Positions 12,720 through 23,145 are shown, numbered from the stretch's first letter. The stretch: DNA of 64,000 bases from Silene latifolia (GCF_048544455.1 NC_133526.1:4046001-4110000); one strand, 5' to 3'. Translations and numbers: made by a program. Notes: a model not told the origin generated them from the sequence alone.

Positions 12720-15700
12720 CTACTGGCTTGTCGGAGTGATGTTGCCTGTTGATACTGAGTCCAATTTTTGGACATAAGGTGAAGGAAACCAGCCTGTTTT
12801 ACCATTGCATTCCCCTTTCGCCCAACCAACCGGGAAAACCTGATCATAAAACCCAAAAATGAATTTTAATTTTGAACGATACAGATTTTTGTTTCTCAGT
12901 TTCACGGATTTACATGCATAAAATACTAAAATGTCACTGGAGCAGTGAAGGAACTAATAGGAATATTTATAATAGTTGGGCCTTAACCATCACCTTAAGG
13001 TTTTGGTTGAGGTGGTTCATCTATCATGGTATCAGAGTCAGTGTGACCGAAGGTCAGCCGGTGCACAACCAACCACTCTTCAAGCCCAATGGGCATTTGA
13101 GTGAGGAAGCGTAATAGGAATATTTATAATAGTTGGGCCTCAACCATCACCTTAAGGTTTTGGAAGCGTATCAGGAACACACACCTGATGCACAATGACA
13201 ATATCATTGACTGAGAGACTCAACTCCCCTTCTGCTTGTCCATCAAATGGGTGTACAACCTACAGAAGGGCAACAACAACAAAATATTACCATGTGCCTC
13301 AAAGGGTTCCGAGTAATGGCGAGACAAGGTGGTCAAATGTGCGCACCCTTATCATACGAAAAAACATTAAAATACTGTTTCCAGAGACTGAGACGTAAAA
13401 TATGAGAAGTTTAGTGAGTCATTTTGTTTATTCCATAACGTATCATAGCAAAAATAATATCGAGTCTTTGGACTCTATTAAAAAGGTAAACTACAACAGT
13501 ACAACCAAGTTGAAACTCGACGCCACGTTTGAAACCCGTCAATACCAAAACTGCAAGATCATTGAGTCGTTGTACACAAGACCTCGGGTTCAAAGACAGT
13601 CAACATCAAAAGCCGAGCATAGCTTAACAAATTCATCATGACACAGAGGAGGGTAAAAGAATCAAAAGGACACGGATCAAATATACTCCCTCCGTCCCAT
13701 CATATGACACAGAGGAGGGCGAGGGCAAATGACTGGGAAAGAGAGAGTAATAGAATAGAAGAAAAATAAAGAAGTCAGTCAGAAGGGCAAGAATGAAACG
13801 CCTTACTTTCGCAACAAAGGAGGCATCAACATCAGGTTCCATTTTCCCATTCAGATTGGCCAGTCCCGTTTCCAGAAAGTGTGATTGGCTTTGCTTTGCT
13901 ACCGAAGGAGGTGATGATGTGTTTTGTTCTTCAAGTTCATTCATCTAAACTCCATAATGGGATCGAGTATAATAAATATATAAATACACAAAAAAAAAAA
14001 AAAGAGAGAAATTGATAAAGATAACCAAGAAAAGATTAATAACAAAACCTCAGCACGCAACTTGTCTAGGATGGTAAGAATGTTGCGATGAAATGATATT
14101 TCAGCATTCACCTGCAAGTTCCATCACCAGAATACTAAAATTACAATGAAATGTTGATGTACTATGATATTAATAATGGTGTTGCAGCACAAGAAGATAA
14201 TACGTTGTCCGTGAAACTATGGCAGAACCTGTTTGCAACACACCAAATAATAGACATGTCATCCCAATAAAACCTCCCTTTGAAGCTGTAATGTTCCATG
14301 ACTAACAATTTCCTTCAAATTTTCACGCGCGTGAGACTTTACTCGAAAATATGTTATCTTTGATAGATGAACCATCTCAACCAAAACCCTAAGGTGATGG
14401 TTGAGGCTCAACTATTATAATTATTCCTATTACGCTCCCTCACTCAAATGCCCAGTCACGATGGCTCTGATACCATGATAGATGAACCATCTCAACCAAA
14501 ACCTTAAGGTGATGGTTGAGGCTCAACTATTATAATTATTCCTATTACGCTCCCTCGCTCAACAATTATCTAACCTGTCTGGTATACTGCTACTAAAGAC
14601 CCATTTGGCCTTTCTGTGATTCATAAATTGCTACGTCCTACGAGCCAAATCAGAATCAGGAACTATTGACTGATTCTTTACGAGGAATACGGCACAATAT
14701 AAGTAGTCATTTAACTCTTCCCTCAATAATGATTTTTAATGATGCTTTCTTTGTACCAAGAAGTCCTGAGTATCTTCTGAGTGACAATTAACGAGCACGC
14801 GCAGGAGCGGACAAAATGGCCACAAATATCACACATAAACAGAAAGATTCCAAGTGGAAAGTTTAAGCCATACCATAAGAACTAGCTTTTGGAAGGTCAT
14901 TCTTTGTTGCTGAGCCTCAACTGACAACATTGCAGAGGAGGCTTCTTTTCCAAGGGACATCAACCTTGATTTAAGTTCGTCTAATTTATCTTCCGCAACT
15001 TGAAGTTTGATAGACTTGTCATCCGATATTGGGCCGTCAGTCATCTTTGACTTAAGTCTTAGCACCTCGGCTGCCTAATGAGGAGATACACAAGATTTAG
15101 GATAAAAATAGTCTTTAATCTGGAGAAAAAAATCAACTTGTATAATAATTACAACCTGAGCTTCCACCTCTTGCCATAACTTTTCATATTGCCGAATAAG
15201 ACGTCGACCATCTACAAGCTCAGCGCTTTTTATGAGTTCTCGTAATGGATTACAGACCTATGTCACAGGAATAAAATAGCAGCCATAAGAACCAACAACA
15301 CATGAGATACCATCAACAGAAGTTCATCATGATTCTGATGAAAAGCTAAATTTGGATTCCCGCAAGATACGTTTTAGAAGTTCATCTATATTAGAGCGAT
15401 TTTACAAAAGGCAAATTAATATATAGACAATACTAATGCACTGCAGAAGAGGTTATAAGAACGAGAATCATGTATACCTTCTCATCATAAACTCCAAGCA
15501 GAATCTCTTTCTCTTTTATTATTAACTGATGAGACTCACGAACATGGATTGCGGTTTCTGTTAAAGTGGAAGTACTGCAGTGATTATCAGCCTCATACTT
15601 GCTACAGTCTTGAGCGATTCTTTTGTCTGAACAAGCAATAAACTGTCTTAGCCTTTTTATCCAGGCATCATTAAACATTATGGAGCTCAAACTTAGCTCA

Positions 15701-17356
15701 CCTATATTTATTTCCTTTGAAGTCACCGATATACTTCCTTCTAGACCGTGCACAATATCCTTCTCAAAATGCTGACTCGCGCAAGAAAATGAAAAGCAAC
15801 TCAATTATTCTTACATCATACTTTTAAATTAAATGCTAACTTATTAGTTAGGCGATTGAAAGATAAATCCGGGAATTTATTAGACTAATACATGTCCTTT
15901 GAAGCTTAACCATTAGAGAGTAGACACAGAACAACGCACCTTCGCTGCTCTTGTGGAAATGTACAGATTCTGAAGTTGATGTCGACGTGAAATTTCTGCA
16001 TCATCTCCGACAAAAGCTTCACCATCAGAGTTCCCTAAGTGTCTTAGAAGAGCCTGTAGAAGTTGTCGGACATAATAAGAAGTAAACAAACAAAACAGAA
16101 GAACAAAATTACTCATCTACAAGTGTTTTTCTATTGATAAAGCCTAAAGGGAACCATAAGGACAGTTTTGACGCCACAGATCCCTTTACTGTAAAATTTA
16201 TCAACAAAGCTGGCTAGGATCTGCAACGGGTTGAAGCGTGTATATACTGAAGCAAAACTGATACCCTATTTTAAGATTGCATTTGATGAGCAATTTGATC
16301 ATTCACCCTCAATTTGGTCCACTTGTCATCTTATAATGACCTCCTCCTCTTTCCTTGGTCTTTGTGCCAAAACCAAAGGACAACAATTGACCGGGATGGA
16401 GGAAGTACCTTTTTATGATGCATTAATACAAACCATTTTCATATGCAATGGCATCAATGCTTCTAAACCAGACAGCCTTTGCAGAATACATTCGACCTAA
16501 TTTGGGGAACTGATGACTACATTATCACATCAAAGACATCATATACTCATATCTGATATCTCATCTCACTAAAAGCCTGATTCCCTCCAAAACTCAATCT
16601 TTTCAATTAGATGTATCTCTTTACAGTAACAAGATAAGTAACAAGACGCGATCTTTACTCTACAACAACATTATCCAACCCCCGAAAGGCTCCAGCGTAT
16701 AGCCATGAGGCGGGGAAGGGGGCCACATTTAAGCAACCAACGCGTTAATAACTTAAAATACAAAGATGCTGCCTTTCTAACTCAGAAATGCAGCATCTTT
16801 GTATTTTATCGAAATTGCAGAAGCATAAATTATCACACACAAAAATTATACTCCCGTATATCTTCATGGATAAATCTTCATTTTTGTCACAATTTTCACC
16901 CACAAACCAATCAGACAAAGCAATATTACAGTCCCAAAAACATTAACCTGATCAAACTCAAATTACCCTCTTACCCTCCATCTACAAACACAGACAATCA
17001 CAATTCACAACAAATGAACTCCCATTTCCTGATTAAATCCCTCAAACTCTTTTACCCGAATGTTAATTAACTTCAATGATCATGTATGCAAGACAAAAGG
17101 TAACAACAGTCACCAAAAAGAAAATTTACTGTTTCTGCTGAGAAGTGAAATCTCTACTGTTAATGGGTAAAATAAACTTATGGGATGCACAATCAGCACA
17201 AATTATAGAATATAAGACCGTCTTAGCGTGCTAGACAGTCTTTATTGGTTGAATTGAAGACGGTCTTACACAATAATTATCGGACATGATGAATACCTGT
17301 TGCTGTTTAGTAACTTGTTCCCTGAACTTGCTAGCTTGTCTTTTAATGGCATCCAT
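12720..17356 (-). CDS. SH3P: BAR- and SH3-domain endocytic adaptor (SH3P family)
   Basis: Plant SH3P proteins bind membrane lipid through a BAR domain and act in clathrin-coated-vesicle trafficking, cell-plate formation and autophagosome formation (SH3P2). Minus-strand exons: 17297-17356, 15940-16053, 15702-15771, 15478-15626, 15156-15257, 14874-15074, 14049-14111, 13807-13944, 13185-13259, 12720-12839. All junctions follow GT-AG and keep phase, giving 363 aa (Arabidopsis SH3P3 is about 350). It begins MDAIKRQASKFREQVTKQQQ, as the family does. The BAR coiled-coil region spans about 1-250 (LQNLYISTRAAK, DIVHGLEG, KSRLMSLGKEASSAML). A linker of about 46 aa follows. The SH3 domain is about 300-350, with VVHPFDG in place of ALYDY, then GWAKGECNGKTGWFPSPYV. 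Introns hold two miniature LTR elements and a sharp hairpin. Which of SH3P1/2/3 it matches best is unclear. Confidence 0.93.
12946..13163 (+). mobile_element. Miniature LTR element (TRIM/SMART type), copy A
   Basis: Non-autonomous LTR fossil in the last intron of the SH3P gene. The left LTR is 12946-13026, ending CATCTATCA. It is followed at once by TGGTATCAGAG, the primer-binding site for initiator tRNA-Met, at 13027-13037. A partial right LTR spans 13098-13163. The short internal part has no coding capacity. Family membership rests on copies at 14361 and 28979. Confidence 0.75.
14361..14561 (-). mobile_element. Miniature LTR element (SMART-like), copy B, both LTRs present
   Basis: Only 201 bp long. 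Two 86-bp LTRs (14361-14446 and 14476-14561) differ at very few positions and flank a 29-bp interior. Read on the minus strand the LTR starts TGAGTGAGGGAGCG and ends TTCATCTATCA (TG...CA), followed by TGGTATCAGAGCC as primer-binding site. It lies in an SH3P intron. No clean 5-bp target repeat was found. The close LTR match suggests a recent origin. Confidence 0.8.
16310..16409. mobile_element. Stowaway-like MITE fragment
   Basis: The segment ends GACCGGGATGGAGGAAGTAC, the complement of a TACTTCCTCC-type MITE terminus, preceded by an A-rich CAAAACCAAAGGAC region. I see no matching left end, so it is called a fragment. It lies in intron 1 of the SH3P gene. Confidence 0.4.
16754..16808. repeat. 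Perfect 19-bp inverted repeat (hairpin)
   Basis: 16754-16772 and 16790-16808 are exact reverse complements (TAAAATACAAAGATGCTGC and its complement) around a 17-nt loop, and TTCT/AGAA inside the loop can pair further. It lies in intron 1 of the SH3P gene. No target repeat or terminal motif ties it to a transposon family. Confidence 0.85.
17213..17270. repeat. Small inverted repeat of the AAGACCGTCTT family
   Basis: TAAGACCGTCTTA at 17213-17225 is nearly its own complement and recurs as AAGACGGTCTTAC at about 17257-17269. Similar motifs occur near 19930-20030 and 22100-22220. It is likely a degraded MITE in intron 1 of the SH3P gene, close to exon 1. Confidence 0.45.
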
Positions 17357-17810
17357 CACTACCCATTAACAGAAAGATTAAAACTTTACAAAAAACTGAT
17401 CAAAGGCAGAACTATAGAAATTTGCGCTGAGACGGTTTTACACGATGAGACGAACCCAGATATAATTAACCTGAAGTAGTACTGTATCTCTGTCTGACAA
17501 AATTTTATTAGAAGAATGAAGTGGAATAGTTGGAAAGTTATGAATAGATTAATTAGATTTAGATTTTAATTATGTTTTGCAGAGGAATTATTAAAGTGTG
17601 ACAATAAATGATGAATGAAGTTACAGAATATAGAGACAATTGGACCATTTGTCAACAACTGTCAACAGTTTTATTCCTGTTTTGGAGAAATTGTGAAACA
17701 TCTCATGCCAAATACTAGGTGGCTTAGGGAAGGGTGACATAAAAACACTATCAGTCTCCAGCTTGTGACGGATAGTGTTTGTCTTCAATGAGAATTTGTG
17801 ATTATTTTTA
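17357..17810 (-). promoter_or_regulatory. Upstream region of the SH3P gene
   Basis: Non-coding sequence upstream of the minus-strand start at 17356 up to the foldback element at 17811. It should hold the 5' UTR and promoter. No specific box was identified with confidence. Confidence 0.35.
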
Positions 17811-18558
17811 AGGCTTTTTTTGTCAAACACAACCTCTAAAACAAAAAAAAATTCAAACACCACCTTTAAAAAAAGTTTGTCAAACACGACTTTTTGGCCA
17901 GATTTTGAAAACTTCCTAACCACTTGCAATGGGGTGATTTTCAGTCTATATTTGAGATAGCAAACGAGGTCAGATGAAGGTATTCTTGGACTCGTTGGAA
18001 AGGTGAGGGTACAGGATTTGCAGGAGTTGTCAACACGATGGTCAAAGGTGGCCTTAATATGTGGGGTCGATTGATGCGTAAACTAAGAACGGTCAGAGAA
18101 AGGGCCGTAAGTCTGGGTTTACAAGGGTTTTTTCGTGGGTCTTTTCATGGGGTTATGATGTTTTGTTTGTTCTGAAATTTGGTATGTAGATTAAGACAAG
18201 TGCAAGGTATGTCGTCGTTGTGTTGTTTGTGATGGTCGTTGATTGCAAGTGGTGGTTCAAGGGGAGTGAATTGACCCGTGAAAAAAATCCTACTTTAACT
18301 TACATCAAACCTCTGTGACCAGCCTTACTTTACACACCAATCTACCCCACATAAGACCATATTTGACCACCGTGTTGACAACCGTTGGAAAACCACTACT
18401 CCCACCTTTCCAACGAGTCCAAGAACACCTTAAACCGACCTCGTTTGTTATCTCAAACATCGGCTAAAAATTACCCTATTGCAAGTGGTCAAACTCTTGC
18501 CAAAATGACGTGTTTGACAAAAAAAAATATTAAAAGTTGTGTTTGACAAAAAAAAACC
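17811..18558. mobile_element. Mutator-like foldback element with long inverted repeats
   Basis: A 748-bp element whose arms (about 17811-18090 and 18290-18558) are diverged reverse complements over some 270 bp. Matching landmarks are TTTTTTGTCAAACACAAC, GAGATAACAAACGAGGTC and TTCTTGGACTCGTTGGAAAG. ATTATTTTTA flanks it at 17801-17810 and 18559-18568, fitting the roughly 9-bp target repeat of Mutator-like elements. I see no transposase. Confidence 0.85.
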
Positions 18559-18568
18559 ATTATTTTTA

Positions 18569-19004
18569 TGAGTTGGTTTACATAAGACGGGTTGTTTTCG
18601 TCTGGTTTAATATGGGTTATTTTCGTCTGTAATAATAAGAAGGGTTTTGGGAAAAAAAGGAACATGTATTGAAAGTAATAATATTTATTTTTAAGCATGT
18701 GTATTTAGTCGGCCTATATTTTGATAAGGTCTTAACCTTTACATATTGTCTCCGCCTATTTCAAAATTGTCTCTCCAACTTTTAATCAAATTCAAATTTA
18801 ATTTGGCCACCGCTATTTTTATTATGTTCCTCTTAAAATGCTCCTTGACTTGAAATTTCTTGATTTATACCATGTCCAAGCAAGGTCAATTGCTAGGTCA
18901 TGACTTTGCTTGGTCACACTAATCACCGCCTTCAACAGTACTGATTCTCAAAAGCGTAATCACTTCTGATACAATCAAAGTTACTTTCTCTCTCTTGTAC
19001 TACA
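18569..19004 (+). promoter_or_regulatory. Upstream region of the serine-rich-protein-like pseudogene
   Basis: AT-rich non-coding stretch. It holds an imperfect inverted repeat, 18875-18888 and 18901-18914 (TCCAAGCAAGGTCA and TGACTTTGCTTGGT), with several W-box-like GTCA/TGAC cores. A short CT-rich leader (TTTCTCTCTCTTG) precedes the ATG at 19005. Confidence 0.4.
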
Positions 19005-19394
19005 ATGTCAGCTTCTACTACGCTTCATCAACGTCTTCTTTCACCTTCTGGAAGGTCCCGTGCTTCTTCGACATCATTCTTTTCTAGAACTTTTTGTGGC
19101 GGAATTCGACGGCAGCGGAGTTATTGCACAGATCTTCGTCACCGACATGTGTTAATATGTATCCTCAAACGATGTCGTCTTGGTCCGATAGGTTTTCTGT
19201 TGAAAACCGTTCGACGTCACCGAAACAGTCAATTTCCGCCATGAGCCGGAATCGGAATCCTTTTTCGACTACCGGTAAGAAGCGTACATGTATGTATTCG
19301 CCTACAACGCATCCAAGTTTGTTCCGGTGTAGCCTTCACAAGAGCCTTGAAGCAAAGCGTCAAAACGATGCAATTTTGCGCCGAATAGGTTTAA
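19005..19394 (+). pseudogene. Serine-rich-protein-like gene, broken
   Basis: Resembles the small plant family annotated 'serine-rich protein-like', function unknown to me. The first part, from the ATG at 19005, reads MSASTTLHQRLLSPSG and SRASSTSFFSRTF. Near 19095 the similarity moves to another frame, continuing NSTAAELLHRSSSPT, NMYPQT, RFSVENRSTSPKQSISA and KRTCMYSPTTHPSLFRCSLHK. The family usually has KRTCMCSPTTHPGSFRCSLHK, so the core is well kept. The usual C-terminus is missing: sequence ends at 19394, where a Helitron terminus begins. One frameshift plus the truncation make it a probable pseudogene. A sequencing error at the frame change is possible, but the lost tail is real. Confidence 0.7.
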
Positions 19395-19530
19395 CTAGTT
19401 TTAACCCCGTGAAATTCACGGGACTATAATATAGTTTTTTGATAAACACCATGCCAAAAAAAACTTAGAATTTCAACCTATCGATGTATGATATATTGAA
19501 CAATTTGTCATTTGTTTCTCGCTCTTACAT
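19395..19530 (-). mobile_element. Helitron 3' terminus (minus orientation), far end not found
   Basis: Read on the minus strand the sequence ends CCGTGAATTTCACGG (a hairpin), then GGTTAAAACTAG, then T: the hairpin plus CTAG terminus and A/T insertion context of Helitrons. On the plus strand the end is CTAG at 19395-19398, directly after the truncated serine-rich gene. The 5' TC end was not located, so the far limit is arbitrary. Confidence 0.6.
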
Positions 19531-19588
19531 AGTATATAATATATAGTATATAGTATATAATATATAATATATAGTATATAGTATATAA
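19527..19588. repeat. AT-rich TATAGTATATA microsatellite
   Basis: Simple alternation of TATAGTATA and TATAATATA units over about 60 bp. No other function is visible. Confidence 0.85.
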
Positions 19589-19591
19589 TTT

Positions 19592-20635
19592 ACTCCATCT
19601 GATCCAGACCAAAGGTAAAATTACCTAAAATGGACGAACCATATTAAAGGTAACATACTATAAATCAGTGGCGTATTCACAGGGGGTGCGGTGGATGCAC
19701 CTGGACCCCCTGAAATTTTGAGATAATTATATAAAGTTGCATCATTTTACTCATGGCGAAGTGGTTTGTGTACTAGCTTCTTTCCCTGCTTTCCTGTGTT
19801 CGATTCCCCACTCAATGCACTTTTGAATATTTTTTTTCCCAAGGTGCAATAAATGCGGTAGACAATGAATATGTGATGTTAATACACTTTTACCAAAAAA
19901 AAAGAATGTGGTTTTAATACACTAACTAATTATTGCGTGAGACGGTCTTACATCGCGAGAAGGTTCATAATGTTGAAAGACAACTCGTTTATTAACAATA
20001 TATGAGCAATTTTTTTTACACAAATAGACCGTCTTATTGTAAACAACGTCTTTCTCTATAATTTGTGTAAGGGATAAAGAGTATGAGTCATATTCATTAT
20101 TAAAGTGATTTCCTTTGATTTAGTTTTCAAACTATAAATATCAAATAATACTCGTAGCTTGTTAAAATGGTCTCTTATTGTATTCAAATTAGATACAAAT
20201 ATTATTATTTTTGGTTCTTTTGGTTGATATTATTATATCATGCGATCAAACTCTTAAAACCATTTTAACAAGAACAACCAAAAGAAGAATCTAATCTTTT
20301 TTATAAAAATAATTACATGACTTTCAATCTTTATAACATTTCATGTTTAAATCTAGTCACTATCGGACTTGCTGCAAATTTGATTGCTCCTGTTCATTTA
20401 ATGTCCGCACCCCCACGGTATAAATTCTGGATACGCCACTGCTATAAATGACATGTTTTTGGATAGTATAATCCTTATACCCTCCTCATATTTACACAAA
20501 TGTCATCATGTGGTCCACTCACCAACTCCTTATTTAACCCACTTAAACTCATTTAATTATACCCACTAACTATGTAGCCCACTCATCAATCTTTCCATCT
20601 TTATCCCTCCTTTTTACCGTACCCCATTTTTTTTG
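19592..20635. mobile_element. MITE interrupted by a hAT element
   Basis: The left part 19592-19665 starts ACTCCATCTGATCCAGACC and continues ACCTAAAATGGACGAACC. The right part 20450-20635 continues with GACATGTTTTTGGATAGTAT and CCCACTAACTATGTAG. Together they match a common plant MITE type with CTCCCTCTGATCC ends. The middle (19666-20441) is a later hAT insertion. The right terminus is not clear. Confidence 0.55.
19666..20441. mobile_element. Non-autonomous hAT element, nested
   Basis: A 776-bp element starting CAGTGGCGTATTCACAGGG and ending CTGGATACGCCACTG, which are inverted repeats. It is flanked by a perfect 8-bp target repeat CTATAAAT (19658-19665 and 20442-20449), the hAT hallmark. No transposase frame is visible. 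Inside are a tRNA-like stretch (TGGCGAAGTGG... GTTCGATTCCCC, about 19753-19817) and a GAGACGGTCTTAC motif near 19940. Confidence 0.88.
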
Positions 20636-20652
20636 AAAGCCCCAAAGCGGGA

Positions 20653-21060
20653 TTACCTCATATCATTATTATCAGAAAAGGCAAAAGATACAATATTATC
20701 CGGAAAGCAACCTTCCCAAACACACGTACCACTATTCAAATCATTAAAATGAGCAAAATCATGTGCACAACGAGAATATTGACGCCTAATGAAAGACCAA
20801 ACAAAACCATCGAAACTAGACTTAAGAACTCGAATCTCTTCAATAATCGCATAAATATAGCTCCTGCGCTTCTTATCATTTTGCAGAATGTCAATAACCA
20901 TCTTACTAGCGCTCTCCACAATCAGTTTTCGCTAGCCCTTCATCGCTGCTTCCTTAATCCCCTCCAACACCGCTTCCGCCTCTACTTCCCCACTTCTTCA
21001 ACAACCCTTCGTCTCTCCGCCAACGCCCAAACAACAACCCCTTCCTCCGCGTGGCATAAG
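20653..21060 (-). pseudogene. RNase H-like (RVT_3) domain remnant
   Basis: The minus strand reads VEAEAVLEGIKEAAMKG, a stop where Trp is usual, then RKLIVES, MVIDILQNDKKRRSYIYAII, and further on CAHDFAHFND and PDNIVSF. This is the pattern of the plant RNase H-like domain found at the C-terminus of many LINEs and in solo copies. Besides the in-frame stop there is a frame change upstream of VEAEA. No other LINE part is visible next to it. Confidence 0.7.
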
Positions 21061-22070
21061 TCGTAAGCAATCAGAGTTCGGGCAAAATTAAGTCCAAGTG
21101 TGCGGCCCGAGCTACAAGTGCAGGCCTATTTCATCGACCCAAATCTGGCCCGTCTGGGGTTAAAGTGGGCTTTCGAGCCAATTCGGACTAATTTTTTTTT
21201 TCCTCTCGAAATAAGGTTAGAAATCCCCATTATGAAGTTAGATACTTTGTATATTTGTTATCAAAATTTTCGTATAGAATTATGTGATTTTTTCAAATAT
21301 TGTCAATTAAGTATTAACCTAATGTACCTTTTATGAACCTACTGATAGAGGTGACTCATACAAACTAAATGCAGAATTTTTAGTAGTGTAATAATATATT
21401 TTAGTGCGGCGCTTACTGTATGTTGTTATAGTGTTGTAATTGATTTGATATTTGTTGTTCTTTAGGCTCAAAAACATTGACTTAACACGCCGATAATGGT
21501 AAAGAATTTATCGGCACTAGTGTGATACAAAATCATTAGCTCATTTTTTATCTTTTAAATCTAGTAAAGGAAAATACTAAGCCTTATCAAACTAATACAT
21601 GTAAACAAGTGACTACGGCTAATTTACAATACAACAATTAATTGGTTAATTATTTTACTAAATGCTTATTAACATTCTTAAATTTTACATATTCGTAAAT
21701 TTTGCAATGTTCGGGCCGGGCCGGGCCGGGCCAAAATCCGGGCATAACGACGGCCCAAACCCAGCCCTATTATATTGAATCGGGCAATGGGTTTCGAGCC
21801 GTTGGCTTTTCGTGCCTAAAATCGAGGCCCAAGCCTGGAGAAAAATCGGGCTGGGCCGGGTGGGGCTAGCGGGCTTGGGCCATATAATCAGCTATAAGTA
21901 ACACACATAGTTCTATTTTCTAGATTAGGATCCTCTCCATTTCTTTCTCTCAACCCCATTTAATAATAATTTCTCTTCGAACTTTCATTTTACCTTTACT
22001 TTTATGGATATTTATGAATAAATTTAGGACCGTTAATGATCAATGTACTAAGTATGGACTCGAATATGGA
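21061..22070. other. Intergenic, with a GGGCC-rich block
   Basis: No gene recognised. A GC-rich patch stands out at about 21712-21735 (GGGCCGGGCCGGGCCGGGCC) and at 21840-21885 (GGGCTGGGCCGGGTGGGGC), resembling fragments of GGGCC-rich hAT-like MITEs. The rest is AT-rich. Confidence 0.4.
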
Positions 22071-22089
22071 CTTTTTTTTTTTTTTTTTT

Positions 22090-22232
22090 TCAGTGGGTCT
22101 CATGAGAGACCGTCTCCCACTAATTTAGTGGGAGACATAATAGGGGAAAAAAAATTCGGTGGGTCCCTCACCCCATCAAGTGAGAGATATTTCAATAACG
22201 CTATTGAGAGACCGTCTCTCCAAAAGTTTTTG
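22090..22232. repeat. MITE-like inverted-repeat region with GAGACCGTCTC palindromes
   Basis: GAGAGACCGTCTCCCAC near 22105 and GAGAGACCGTCTCTCC near 22206 bracket a short AT-rich interior. Inside is a near-perfect 25-nt palindrome at 22112-22136 (GTCTCCCACTAA and its complement). The same motif family is seen at 17213 and near 19930. Confidence 0.55.
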
Positions 22233-22389
22233 TGTTTTTTTTTTTTTTTGATAAGGTAAGGAAAGTAGGTTGATTAAATCAACCTAAACCATCCGCGGGA
22301 TGAGAAAGGTAAACGAAATTCAAAAGATTTTCATTCACCTCAGGAACCATAAAATACCAAAATCCCAATTTTTCCTTGAACCCAAAACC

Positions 22390-23145
22390 CGCCTCTAGGC
22401 TCTAACCCTAAACGCACCTCTAACCATAAACTGAGATTATTCGGCAGCCGACGACGATAGTGACCGGCGAAGACGACGACGACCAGCAAGAAGGATAAAT
22501 CCCTCTTTTTGTATTCCTATTTCGAATCCATCAATTATTTAGTAAGTATGATTTTAATCTTTTTATTGTTTTTAATTTCATATGCTTATTTGAATTGAAT
22601 CTCATACGAATTTGCTATTCAGTTTTCTATTCAAACTAATTTGCCCTTAAATTAGTACTCTATTAATTTGCTATTCAATTGATATTAATTTGTTCTTAAT
22701 TTCATATGTTTAGTCTGATTTTACTGATGATGATTTGTCGAAGGGTGTGCTAGTTAATGAATGAATGCTTTAAACTTTATTTGATTTTCAGGGATAATGT
22801 ACACTTGCTAGTTAATGCAAGTGAGGAATAATTGTCACTCTTATTCTTTTGGGATAATTGTCCCCTTTTTTAGCTTGGGCCTTAGGCCGCCGCCTCTCCA
22901 GACTACCCTCAGAACCGGGCCTGATAATGTCAACAAATTGATGCTTAAACCCTAATTTTTGTTGTCATAATGTTGGAGAGTTGAATACAACAACAACAAA
23001 ATCAGAGCCTTAATCCCAAAATGATTTTCGTTTGGAGAGTTGAATACTTGAAGTTTTATGTAATATAATTGTTTGTTTGATTTGGCAACGTATTTATGGA
23101 GATTGTATGCCTTTTCAGGTTAGATTGTTGTTAGTGGTTAGTTAA
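22390..23145 (+). promoter_or_regulatory. Leader and leader intron of the Myb/TTF1-like gene
   Basis: CTCTAACCCTAAACGC near 22396-22411 contains a telo-box-type AACCCTAA, common in promoters of plant ribosome-biogenesis genes; a second AAACCCTAAT is at about 22947. After a GACGACGACGACC-rich segment near 22470 the sequence turns T-rich, and CCTTTTCAG at about 23118 is a good acceptor 26 bases before the ATG. A leader intron is therefore likely. This is inference. Confidence 0.45.

Noticed and set aside
13027-13040. TGGTATCAGAG motif read as a tRNA gene or Au-type SINE start
   Set aside because: It follows directly on a TG...CA terminal repeat that recurs after a short interior, which fits a primer-binding site of a miniature LTR element better.
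16705-17070. 121-residue frame in the first SH3P intron
   Set aside because: Composition is rich in Asn, Ser and Lys with no similarity. It spans the perfect hairpin and lies inside an intron on the opposite strand.
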